Shown: positions 44,462-52,053 of the stretch, one piece after another
How positions within the stretch are numbered: position 1 is the first letter of the stretch
Layout of the letters: the number at the start of each line of letters is the position of its first letter
Source: UBA6770 sp965660875
GTDB lineage: Bacteria; Bacteroidota; Bacteroidia; Flavobacteriales_G; Salibacteraceae
Direction: 5' to 3'
DNA: 64,000 bases
NCBI GenBank assembly: GCA_965660875.1
Contig: CBFIBQ010000001.1
Location: 169,897-233,896 of the forward strand
Position numbers and translations under genes: made by a program
Notes under the pieces: model-generated
What the model was told of the DNA's origin: nothing
What the model saw: only the letters and a program-made list of their open reading frames with translations
The model's database searches: none

Positions 44462-45019
44462 TTAACTAACGACAAGCACATTCTCCAACAGTCCTTTTTC
44501 ACCAGCATAATCTTTAGCACTGCTATAAAGATAATCTTCGGCTTTAAAAACTAATCCCTCTTTAACCGGATTCTCATGAACATAGTTTATCTTCTCATCA
44601 ATGACATGATTCGACCATAATTCTATTGGCCTATTATCATGCCTCCAAAATTGAAAATTAGTAACGTTTGAAGTCTTCTTGGCAGCTTTTGAAAATTGCT
44701 CCAATAACCATCCACTCCTACTTTCTTTTAAGTTTTCCTTAATTGCTTGAATAATTGCTTTGCTGGTAAATCTTTTAAAATCTCCAAGAACATTTTCAGG
44801 CTTGCCCTCTCCTACTATTCGGTAAACCAAATGCACATGATTAGTCATAATGCACCATGCCATTATTTCCATACCCTTATTCTTTTGGCAAAAAGTTAAA
44901 CTGTCTAACAATATATTTTTGTATTCAGCTCTTGTAAATACATCAATCCATTCTACTACTGCAAAGCTTACAAAATAGATACCTTCTGGGTTATGGAATT
45001 TGTAGTTGCGGCTCATCAT
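44462..45019 (-). CDS. REP-associated tyrosine transposase (RAYT, Y1/IS200-like)
   Basis: A 185-residue protein (start at 45019 or the ATG at 45016). HUH motif in MTNHVHLVYR (H61 and H63), catalytic Tyr probably Y146 in KINYVHENPV, with the typical RAYT pattern FWRHDNRPIEL between them. Such enzymes nick and join single-stranded DNA and recognise REP hairpins. REPs flank the gene at both sides in opposite orientation. The sequence appears intact. Confidence 0.92.
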   Translation of the reverse strand: MMSRNYKFHNPEGIYFVSFAVVEWIDVFTRAEYKNILLDSLTFCQKNKGMEIMAWCIMTNHVHLVYRIVGEGKPENVLGDFKRFTSKAIIQAIKENLKESRSGWLLEQFSKAAKKTSNVTNFQFWRHDNRPIELWSNHVIDEKINYVHENPVKEGLVFKAEDYLYSSAKDYAGEKGLLENVLVVS

Positions 45020-45043
45020 TGCTAAGGTATTAATTTTCAGCTA

Positions 45044-45259
45044 TTAATCAGCTGATTTGGCCACACGATGCAATCGTGCGGTAGCGGGGGGGTAGCGGGG
45101 GATATTTGGAATTCCTTGTTTCGTAACAGAATCAAATACCTGAATTTCGACTTCCTTTATTCTATTGCAACTTGAAACAAGGAATAAAACCGCTAAGCAA
45201 GTAATTAAGTTTAGGAACTTAACGTTGGATAATAATTCTTTTGGAATCACTTGTACCAT
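45044..45259 (-). pseudogene. lipoprotein B, truncated by a REP
   Basis: The first 53 residues (lipobox VSSC, Cys31, then NRIKEVEIQVFDSVTKQGI) are homologous to lipoproteins A and C. After PNI the frame enters the REP(-) and reads PRYPPATARLHRVAKSAD to a stop. About 175 residues are lost. It stands between complete paralog C and the RAYT gene. Confidence 0.75.
45059..45101 (-). repeat. REP(-) upstream of the RAYT gene
   Basis: On the plus strand GGCCACACGATGCAATCGTG, then GCGGTAGCGGGGG with a partial repeat of TAGCGGGGG. Its reverse complement aligns with the REP(+) copies (C-run, GCT, hairpin CACGAT-TGC-ATCGTG). The preceding TCAGCTGATTTGG is shared with the other REP(-) copies. Confidence 0.8.
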
Positions 45260-45280
45260 CTTTAAATTCTACCGCAGATA
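45219..45280 (-). pseudogene. T9SS cargo C-terminal fragment B (last 17 codons)
   Basis: In the frame ending at the TAA at 45221-45219 the sequence reads VEFKDGTSDSKRIIIQR, identical in protein to the end of fragment C. It begins directly after the stop of lipoprotein C and overlaps the start of lipoprotein B by 41 nt. It marks a tandem-duplication joint. Confidence 0.6.
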
Positions 45281-45287
45281 CCTAATT

Positions 45288-45974
45288 TCAAGGAATCTTC
45301 ACAGTATAATAGGTTGTATCTTGGTCTGTGTTCATTGAAATATTTTCTACTTGGTCAGGGTTTCTTAATGATTTATCGAATTCACAGTAAGTATCAAAGT
45401 ACAATGATAATTCCCATGGGGTGTTAGACTTACTCATATAACTTGTAAACTCATTACCTGACACACTAGGGTTATCAGGAAACTCAAAACCTTCTTCCCT
45501 CAAATCAAAGTACAACGTGATTTGCCCATCACAATTTTTTAAATCATCAAGGACTATGCAACCTTGCTTTGAATCTAGACTATCTGGTAATGAAAACTTC
45601 AACTTTAAAATCTGAAACCTTTCTAAGCCAATAATTAATACTTCTGATTCAATTGGGTAAACTTGCTGAAAAGTACAGTTTTGGTAGAAACCCGGAGTCG
45701 TATAACCTCTAATGTCCCTATTAATAGAAACCACAGTTCCCTTCATGTTTTTTCCTTCAATTGTAACTTTTCCGTAATTATCCGTTACGTATTGTTTGTC
45801 ATTATAAAATACATTTATGTTAGCAATACCAGCCATGGATTCTACATCAATAACCTGCACCTCAACTTCTTTAATTCTATTGCAACCTACAAGAATCAAT
45901 AAAACTCCAATACAAGCAAGAAGCTGAACGGCTTTAACGCTGGATAATAATTCTTTTTGAGTCACTGGTACCAT
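45288..45974 (-). CDS. lipoprotein C of the three-copy family
   Basis: A 228-residue protein with a lipobox (ILVGC, Cys31). It then reads NRIKEVEVQVIDVESMAG, a regulatory-like beta domain (NINVFYNDKQYVTDNYGKV), a cysteine pair (GCIVLDDLKNCDG) and an end DTTYYTVKIP. It is the complete paralog of A. The first 41 nt overlap the T9SS fragment C. Function unknown; a surface lipoprotein paired with a secreted cargo is the natural guess. Confidence 0.72.
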   Translation of the reverse strand: MVPVTQKELLSSVKAVQLLACIGVLLILVGCNRIKEVEVQVIDVESMAGIANINVFYNDKQYVTDNYGKVTIEGKNMKGTVVSINRDIRGYTTPGFYQNCTFQQVYPIESEVLIIGLERFQILKLKFSLPDSLDSKQGCIVLDDLKNCDGQITLYFDLREEGFEFPDNPSVSGNEFTSYMSKSNTPWELSLYFDTYCEFDKSLRNPDQVENISMNTDQDTTYYTVKIP

Positions 45975-46078
45975 CTTTAAATTCTACAGATAAAACATAC
46001 GTTGCCGAGGAATACGTTGAAACATTGAATTCAATTTTACGAATATTTTGGAGAGAAAGTCGTTCTTCCAACATCTTA
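45934..46078 (-). pseudogene. T9SS cargo C-terminal fragment C
   Basis: The frame ending at the TAA at 45936-45934 reads KMLEERLSLQNIRKIEFNV, STYSSATYVLSVEFKDG and TSDSKRIIIQR. This is a good T9SS type A sorting-domain end. Its 5' side stops at the REP at 46079, so the cargo body is missing. Confidence 0.65.
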
Positions 46079-46270
46079 CCCCCCGCTCGTGCGCGATTAC
46101 ATCCCCCGCTCGTGCGCGATTACATCGCGTTAGACCATGTAAAAATTGAAATTCTAACTTTTCTTTTAATTCTAACATTAAACTTATTTTCTGCTGCTCC
46201 TCAGCTGACTTGGCCACTCGATACAGCCGAGCTTGCGAGCTCAACGAAGTTAATCATGCAGGTGCTGGGT
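46079..46270. repeat. REP pair (BIME-like) with tandem REP(+)
   Basis: One and a half REP(+) copies (46079-46102 and 46103-46136), about 60 nt of spacer, then a REP(-) at 46200-46270 starting CTCAGCTGACTTGGCCAC and ending GGTGCTGGGT. Order and spacing equal the pair at 43231-43398. Together with 46271-46413 it makes a gene-free stretch of about 335 nt before nth. Confidence 0.7.
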
Positions 46271-46413
46271 AGTCATAACTTATTGATTTTAAGATTCCTC
46301 CGAAAATAGAAAAAATAATTACAGATGTTAATAACCACAGTATTATCAAAAAGTTAAGAGGGAAATTTGCTTTTACAGATTAGCTTTCTAGCAACTACCC
46401 TTAGTTTAGCAGC

Positions 46414-47040
46414 ATGAAAAAAGCAGAGAAAGTTCAGTTTGTAATTGACACCTTAGAGCGTTTGTATCCAGAAACGCCTGTTCCCTTAGACCATTCAGAC
46501 CCATACACCTTATTGGTGGCGGTATTGCTTTCTGCGCAATGCACTGATGCGCGGGTAAATACAGTAACGCCCAGCTTATTTGAGTTAGCCAATAACCCCG
46601 CTGACATGGCTACACAAGATGCAGAAGTGGTACGAGAAATCATAAAACCCTGTGGCCTCTCTCCTACCAAGTCAAAAGCCATAGTAAGCCTTTCTAAAAT
46701 CTTGATCGACAAGCACAACGGCGAGGTACCGCAATCTTTTGAAGAATTGGAAAAACTGCCTGGTGTTGGCCATAAAACAGCATCAGTGGTTATGTCGCAG
46801 GCCTTTAGCGTGCCGGCTTTTCCTGTAGACACGCACATTCATAGATTGATGAAGCGCTGGAAACTCACCAACGGAAAATCTGTAGAGCAAACCGAAAAAG
46901 ACGCTAAGCGCTTGTTTCCAAAAGAGCTCTGGAACAAACTGCATTTGCAGATTATTTTTTATGGCCGAGAATACTCACCTGCAAGAGGCTTTAATCCAGA
47001 AAAAAGCCCAATTGATTTTGCTTTTGGAGTGAAGGCTTAG
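46414..47040 (+). CDS. nth: endonuclease III without the iron-sulfur cysteines
   Basis: A 208-residue DNA glycosylase/AP lyase. The helix-hairpin-helix is LPGVGHKTASVV with catalytic K121, and D139 lies in PVDTHIHR, matching E. coli K120 and D138. The C-terminus (YGREYSPARGFNPEKSP) has none of the four cysteines that bind [4Fe-4S] in E. coli Nth. It removes oxidised pyrimidines. The 3' end overlaps the convergent 47037 gene by 4 nt. A TAGTTTAG -7-like box lies 4 nt before the ATG. Confidence 0.93.
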   Translation: MKKAEKVQFVIDTLERLYPETPVPLDHSDPYTLLVAVLLSAQCTDARVNTVTPSLFELANNPADMATQDAEVVREIIKPCGLSPTKSKAIVSLSKILIDKHNGEVPQSFEELEKLPGVGHKTASVVMSQAFSVPAFPVDTHIHRLMKRWKLTNGKSVEQTEKDAKRLFPKELWNKLHLQIIFYGREYSPARGFNPEKSPIDFAFGVKA

Positions 47041-47840
47041 TTTATCCCTTTTACTTTTCCGGTAATCTGGTAAATACCACCAACTTTTTCGGGTCTTATT
47101 TTGGTAATGCGGTGCATTTCTCCTTTACCTTCTATGTACCCCTTGGCTTTAAACCACGACGATTGCTTTTTAAACTTGATCTTATCTGCCTCTATGTCGT
47201 GCATATCTCCATAACGCTCAAAACGCATAGTTGCATTTTTTAGAGGGTAAAAATTTCCTTTTTTATCCAATTTTAGTTCAAAGTTTTGAGGGATGATTTC
47301 ACAACCATAGGGTTTAAACACTTCAACGCCTTCAAAAATTATATCACCACTTTTTAAATCAACCTTGACCTTTTCAGCAAGCCAAGAAGTACTATCGCTG
47401 GGAGTATTGTAGTATATCAGTTGACTGCGTTCAAATGTCATAAACTCTTCCGTTACCTTCGGGTTCATAAGTGCAGGTTGGTTATTCGTTACGTCAAAAA
47501 CCATCTCAATTATTTGAACCTTTAATTTGTTCGGAATAATCAAGGTTTCGGTATAACTTTTTCTAAAAAAGATCTGCGCTTTATTACTGTTCGTGTGTAT
47601 TTCAACATCAACTTGCGCCAGCTCTATTGCAATTTCACCGGTCTGAAAAAAATACACGCAATCGATACATTTTACCACTGTACTATCCGACTCTACAAGA
47701 ACATTTCCCCTAAATTGATGTTCTGTCCCTAGTATGAGATCGGGACTGTAAAGCCCTATTTGTTCAATTAGCGCAATTTGCTTAGAGTTGCCCAGAACGA
47801 GTGTATCCTGTGCACTCAATTGAAACAAAGGATAAAGCAT
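47037..47840 (-). CDS. hypothetical exported protein
   Basis: A 267-residue protein. The N-terminus MLYPLFQLSAQ looks like the last part of a signal peptide (cleavage after SAQ), so the true start may be a non-ATG codon upstream. In frame upstream, codons for GHLVAFFI would complete the hydrophobic core but they lie in the terminator hairpin of the preceding gene. The mature part is beta-rich with repeated strands (GNVLVESDSTVVKC, GDIIFEGVEVFKPYGC) somewhat like organic-solvent-tolerance/LptC-type folds, but I do not assign it. Confidence 0.6.
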   Translation of the reverse strand: MLYPLFQLSAQDTLVLGNSKQIALIEQIGLYSPDLILGTEHQFRGNVLVESDSTVVKCIDCVYFFQTGEIAIELAQVDVEIHTNSNKAQIFFRKSYTETLIIPNKLKVQIIEMVFDVTNNQPALMNPKVTEEFMTFERSQLIYYNTPSDSTSWLAEKVKVDLKSGDIIFEGVEVFKPYGCEIIPQNFELKLDKKGNFYPLKNATMRFERYGDMHDIEADKIKFKKQSSWFKAKGYIEGKGEMHRITKIRPEKVGGIYQITGKVKGIN

Positions 47841-47842
47841 AA

Positions 47843-47880
47843 TAAAAAAAGCAACTAGATGCCCCCTCCAGTTGCTTTTT
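47843..47880 (-). terminator. terminator hairpin after the thioredoxin-fold gene
   Basis: On the minus strand AAAAAGCAACT ... AGTTGCTTTTTTT forms an 8-bp stem around GGAGGGGGCATCT with an A-run before and a T-run after. It lies 38 nt after the stop of the 47918 gene and only a few nt before the ATG at 47840. Confidence 0.65.
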
Positions 47881-47917
47881 GCTAAATATTGCTCTTGTAG
47901 TTTAGAAATAACAGCTA

Positions 47918-49102
47918 CTATTTAAATGATTTCAGTGTTTTGGTGTACGATTTTATTTCATCATCCGATGCGCCCGCTTCTTTTGCCGACTCAATCGCTT
48001 TCTTTTGAGTTTCAATAGCCTCATCGGTGCGCTCTAGTTTGTACAAAATATTTGCTTTTGTATCCAATATCATGTGGGTGTTTGCTGATTCAAGCGCAGT
48101 GTTGGCCCAATTTAAGGCCTCCTCTAATTGCTGCTTATCCGATGAATGTTCAAAAACGGTCCACGCAAACGAATTCAAGGAATAGGGTTCATCAGAAAAA
48201 TACTCTCCAACATCAGCAACAGCAATATCCACATATTCATCCATTCGTTTTTCTTTCTTTAATTCCGACAAATCGACAATCAAAATAATTTTTTCCCACT
48301 CTGGAATATTCAGCTTCTTTACCTTAATCATGCGCTTTTCCATTTCCTTTCTATCCGCATGTTTTCCTGATGCTTTTTCCATTACCCAATACAGGTAATT
48401 GTCGTGCAACAAATCATCCAGTTGCTCTGCATAGAGTGCCGAGAACTTTTCTCGATTTTCAGAAATGTACTTCATAGCCTTGGAGTCTATCGACCTATCA
48501 TAAGAGGTGATCAATTCAAAAACATCTTCCTCTTCAAATTGCATGGGGTCAAGTGATTCGTAATATGTATTCAACACTTCTTTTGATTGTTGCCCTGCCT
48601 CTTTAATCACTTTTAAATACTTCATCATAAACTCGGCTCCTTGCTCTCCACCTTCATATTTCTTTCTCATACCAGCGAGATTATTCTCAGCATCTTGAGC
48701 AAGCTTTCCTAAGTTAATCATAGCCTCAGCTTGCTGTACCGTACCCACTTTTCTATGTTGCAGTGCACCAGTAGCATCAATAAACAACAAGGTAGGGTAA
48801 GCTCTCACAGAATATTTTTCAGCGAATTCTTTTCCCTCACCTTTTTCCATGTCCAACTTCAAATTCACAAAATTCGAATTGTAATAAGCTGCAACTGAGG
48901 GTTCAGTAAACATATTTGCCGCCATCCACTTACAGGGTCCACACCACGTGGTGTAGGCATCAACAAAAATCAATTTACCCGTCTTTTCGGCTTCTGTTTT
49001 AGCCTTTTCAAATGAATTGTTTACGAACTTTATTGACTTGTTTTGACCCGAAAGCGCTACTGAAAAAGCAAGTAAAACACTAACAACTAATATTTTATAC
49101 AT
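47918..49102 (-). CDS. exported thioredoxin-fold protein
   Basis: A 394-residue protein with a signal peptide (1-19). The thioredoxin-like domain has WCGPCKWM (C54 and C57) and a cis-Pro region AYPTLLFID. A helical C-terminal half of about 230 residues has TPR-like repeats (ALNWANTALESANTHMILDTK, EAIETQKKAIESAKEAG). Disulfide exchange in the periplasm is likely, with partners through the helical half. It is a single gene with its own terminator. Confidence 0.85.
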   Translation of the reverse strand: MYKILVVSVLLAFSVALSGQNKSIKFVNNSFEKAKTEAEKTGKLIFVDAYTTWCGPCKWMAANMFTEPSVAAYYNSNFVNLKLDMEKGEGKEFAEKYSVRAYPTLLFIDATGALQHRKVGTVQQAEAMINLGKLAQDAENNLAGMRKKYEGGEQGAEFMMKYLKVIKEAGQQSKEVLNTYYESLDPMQFEEEDVFELITSYDRSIDSKAMKYISENREKFSALYAEQLDDLLHDNYLYWVMEKASGKHADRKEMEKRMIKVKKLNIPEWEKIILIVDLSELKKEKRMDEYVDIAVADVGEYFSDEPYSLNSFAWTVFEHSSDKQQLEEALNWANTALESANTHMILDTKANILYKLERTDEAIETQKKAIESAKEAGASDDEIKSYTKTLKSFK

Positions 49103-49119
49103 AATATTATTTTTTTGAT

Positions 49120-49674
49120 TTAATCCAATAATTTTCTGAACGTGAGGTTTATTCTTACTCCAACTTTTTTAGCCGTTTTAGGGATACAGTGTTCGTAATA
49201 CTCCTGAAAACCAGCATGCATCAATAATAATGTATTATCGGTTAAGTGTATGCTAAAACCGTTTCTTTTATTTTTTATTTCACGAATTTTAAACCTCCGT
49301 GTTTCTCCAAAGGAAAGAGAGCATACCCTAGGCCTTAAGCCCAGCTCTTTTTCGTTATCCGAATGCCATCCCATGCTATCGGCGCCTGTCCGATACTGAT
49401 TCAACAACACTCCATTAAAATTTTCTTGCAGTCTATCTTCTATGTGTTTTTTCAAGCGTTGTACCGTCGGCGAATATGCTTCTGCCTTCCAAATGCCGCC
49501 AGAGTATTTGTAGTCTCTCTCGCCTTGCCAAGCAATTAATCTCGGTTGATCAAAAGTTTTACCAAAGAGCTTGATTTTTCTGTTCTGCCAGTTTACTTCT
49601 TGCATTAATGCATCAAATACCTCCTTAGAATCGGGAACGACGTTTTCGTGAATCTCCCAAAATTGATTATTCAT
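49120..49674 (-). CDS. alkB: AlkB-type 2-oxoglutarate/Fe(II) DNA repair dioxygenase
   Basis: A 184-residue protein. The iron ligands H104 and D106 (GWHSDNE) and H162 (YEHCIPK) are present, and R174 and R180 (RINLTFR) for 2-oxoglutarate binding. LNQYRTGADSMGWH and SLSFGETRRF are hallmark strings of AlkB and its human ALKBH2/3-like branch. It repairs 1-methyladenine and 3-methylcytosine in DNA. The first 8 nt overlap the end of the helicase gene. Confidence 0.93.
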   Translation of the reverse strand: MNNQFWEIHENVVPDSKEVFDALMQEVNWQNRKIKLFGKTFDQPRLIAWQGERDYKYSGGIWKAEAYSPTVQRLKKHIEDRLQENFNGVLLNQYRTGADSMGWHSDNEKELGLRPRVCSLSFGETRRFKIREIKNKRNGFSIHLTDNTLLLMHAGFQEYYEHCIPKTAKKVGVRINLTFRKLLD

Positions 49675-51121
49675 AATCGCTAAAAAAAGTAGGCGTAAAG
49701 TTGACCAAAAATACTTTTTCTGTGGCCCGAGTGATAGCAGTATACAACCACCTTATGTATTCTACACCCAAATGATCTGGGTTGAGATAGCCTTGATCAA
49801 TATAGACTTCTTTCCATTGCCCTCCTTGAGCCTTATGACAAGTTACAGCGTAGGCAAATTTCACTTGCAAGGCGTTGTAATAAGGATTCTCCTTTATCTT
49901 AAAATGAATGACTTTTTTGTTTTTAAGATGACTGTATTCCAGCATCAGTTCATTGTAAAGTTTATCCAAGTCCTTATGCGACAAAGAGGAACTTTCTACA
50001 GAAATGGCATCCAGCATTATTTTGATGTTTACCGGTTTTTCATTGGGGTAATCCACCAAGCGCACTTCACAATCTGCAAACTCAAACCCATACTTATTTT
50101 CTAATTTACCTACACTCAAGATTTCTAAGGCATCACCATTGGCTATAAAACCCGGTTTGCTGCTTGCTTCTATCCAGAAGTAGTTATTTTTAACTACCAT
50201 AAGCATATCGCCCGCCTCTATTCGTTGCTCCCTAAATAATATGCGTTGCCTAATTTCTTGATTAAACGCGTTTGCGGACTTGTTGGAGCGCACCAGTAGC
50301 AATGTCTGTTCGATTCCCGATCGACCGTATGAATCTTCCAAAAACTCAGACAATTCATTACCCGTAATACGCACAATATCATCAAAGTTATCCAACTCAA
50401 ATTGTGGCGTATACTCTCCTTCGAATAATTGGTCCCTTAGCTTAGTGGCATTGTACAATACTCCAGAGTCTTGTGCCTGACGCAATACCTCTCTTATCTC
50501 AATCATTTCGCTATCCAAACCAAACTGACTGCGCAGTAAGGATTTACTTAAGGCTGGACTAACTTTTTCATTCACCGGAGGCAGTTGTGCCACATCACCA
50601 ATAAATACGGCGTAGCAATTCTCACCACTGGCAACATATTCCATTAAGTCTGCTAATAATTGCATAGGTTCAAAGCCAGCACTTGAGCTGTTGCCTTTTC
50701 CATTTATCATACTGGCTTCATCAATAAAAAAGACAGTATTTTTCAAATTATTTTGAGCCAGCTTAAAACCAATGGCACCTCCTCCCCTGTCAATCGTTTG
50801 ATAAATTCTCCTGTGAATCGTAAAAGCTCTTTTTCCGGTATACATGGAAAGTACTTTTGCTGCCCTGCCGGTAGGAGCCATTAGAACAGAACCGAGTTTA
50901 AGTCCGGGCAAAGATTTAACCAAGGTATTCACCATCGTGGTCTTTCCAGTTCCCGCATATCCACGCAGTATGAATACGCTCAGCAAGGATTCCTCGGACA
51001 AGAAAACAGAAAACTTTTTTATGAACCTAAATTGATCCTGAGTTGGTGTTAAGTTTAAGTGCTTTAAAATATGATTGCGAATATCCACTACTTCCACAAG
51101 CCAAAAATAGCCTAAAAACAT
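49667..51121 (-). CDS. RecD-like ATP-dependent DNA helicase
   Basis: A 484-residue superfamily 1 helicase. Walker A is GYAGTGKTTM (54-61), Walker B VFFIDEASM, FIGDVAQLPPV, and the C-terminal UvrD_C_2 motif YAVTCHKAQGGQWKEV followed by YTAITRAT. It is shorter than RecD2, lacking a large N-terminal domain. Translation may start a few codons later at a GTG. It is paired with alkB on one transcript, suggesting a DNA-repair unit. Confidence 0.88.
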   Translation of the reverse strand: MFLGYFWLVEVVDIRNHILKHLNLTPTQDQFRFIKKFSVFLSEESLLSVFILRGYAGTGKTTMVNTLVKSLPGLKLGSVLMAPTGRAAKVLSMYTGKRAFTIHRRIYQTIDRGGGAIGFKLAQNNLKNTVFFIDEASMINGKGNSSSAGFEPMQLLADLMEYVASGENCYAVFIGDVAQLPPVNEKVSPALSKSLLRSQFGLDSEMIEIREVLRQAQDSGVLYNATKLRDQLFEGEYTPQFELDNFDDIVRITGNELSEFLEDSYGRSGIEQTLLLVRSNKSANAFNQEIRQRILFREQRIEAGDMLMVVKNNYFWIEASSKPGFIANGDALEILSVGKLENKYGFEFADCEVRLVDYPNEKPVNIKIMLDAISVESSSLSHKDLDKLYNELMLEYSHLKNKKVIHFKIKENPYYNALQVKFAYAVTCHKAQGGQWKEVYIDQGYLNPDHLGVEYIRWLYTAITRATEKVFLVNFTPTFFSDYE

Positions 51122-51201
51122 TCTTAAAGTATCTCATAAAGTCAATGATTACGGGAGTTTAAAGGTTTTTTAAAGTGTAAAGTATCGTTTAAAAAAAATT
51201 G

Positions 51202-51209
51202 TAAGTTTG
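51202..51209 (+). promoter_or_regulatory. -7 box TAAGTTTG
   Basis: TAAGTTTG fits TAnnTTTG and ends 30 nt before the ATG at 51240. It overlaps the alternative TTG start at 51207, which argues for the later start. Confidence 0.4.
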
Positions 51210-51239
51210 TGGCTTTTACTGGAATTACAAAACAAATTT

Positions 51240-51983
51240 ATGCAACTGAAAAATGCCGTAGCGCCAATAGTTTTAGCTTTAGCTGGATTGATAATTTTGA
51301 TCTTTGGCCTAACCAATAATCAAACGGGTTTATTCAACTTAGGAGGAACCGTAATACTTGTTTCTGGTGTTATTGCAACATTAAGTGCAATGGACTTTTT
51401 TAGCAAATCCATTCGCAACATCATTTTAATAGCATTGGGTGTAATTGCATTGGTTCTTGTGTACGTTGACTATAAAGCGATAAAAGACCCACTTGATTTT
51501 CAAGCCGAGAAAAACAGACGATACGCACATGTAATCCAGAACCTCAAAGACATTCGTGAGGTTGAGATGAAATACAAAAGCAAGTACGGAAAATTTACTG
51601 GCAGCTTTGATACCCTCATGCAATTCATAAAATCAGACTCCTTATTGGTTATAAAATCAATCGGAACTGCGCCAGACAGTTTGAATGAAGCCCAAGCATT
51701 GGAGCAGGGTTTTATTAAAAGAGACACCACTTATGTTCCAGTTGACGAGTCCGTGTTCAATGATGAATACTTAGCTGAGCGCAAAGTTCCATTTAAGTTA
51801 GACTCACTACCCTACGTACCATTTACAAATATGGCTTTCGAAATTCAGGCAGGTTTTGTAGAAAGAGGTCGTGTTAAAGTGCCCGTATTTTTAGTGGTTG
51901 ACGCGGCTCCTTTTGATCAATACGACGTACTGCAAGTGGGATCAATGAAAGACCCTAGTACCTCTGGAAATTGGGGCGAGTAA
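51240..51983 (+). CDS. hypothetical membrane protein with extracytoplasmic domain
   Basis: Started at the ATG at 51240 (247 residues). Three membrane helices come first (about 7-25, 30-48 and 57-75), followed by a periplasmic helix and soluble part. KDIREVEMKYKSKYGKFTGSFDTLMQFIKSD resembles the pilin-like ligand pattern 'reve..yk..ygky..tfdeL' common in Bacteroidota envelope proteins. Function unknown. It precedes the DUF3822-rsmD-coaD cluster. Confidence 0.72.
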   Translation: MQLKNAVAPIVLALAGLIILIFGLTNNQTGLFNLGGTVILVSGVIATLSAMDFFSKSIRNIILIALGVIALVLVYVDYKAIKDPLDFQAEKNRRYAHVIQNLKDIREVEMKYKSKYGKFTGSFDTLMQFIKSDSLLVIKSIGTAPDSLNEAQALEQGFIKRDTTYVPVDESVFNDEYLAERKVPFKLDSLPYVPFTNMAFEIQAGFVERGRVKVPVFLVVDAAPFDQYDVLQVGSMKDPSTSGNWGE

Positions 51984-52053
51984 ACGAAGCGTTATAGCAA
52001 CTTCAGCTCATTCACAAAATTGGACAACTGACGATATAGACTGGTCAACTCAG

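Noticed and set aside
45984..46244. 86-codon minus-strand frame over the REP pair
   Set aside because: It is made largely of REP sequence (CNRARAGDVIAHERG) and lies in another frame from the T9SS fragment, which has recognisable family sequence.
43231..46270. CRISPR array from repeated CGCTCGTGCGCGATT units
   Set aside because: Repeats are few, in both orientations, irregularly spaced, hairpin-forming and tied to a RAYT gene; no cas genes.
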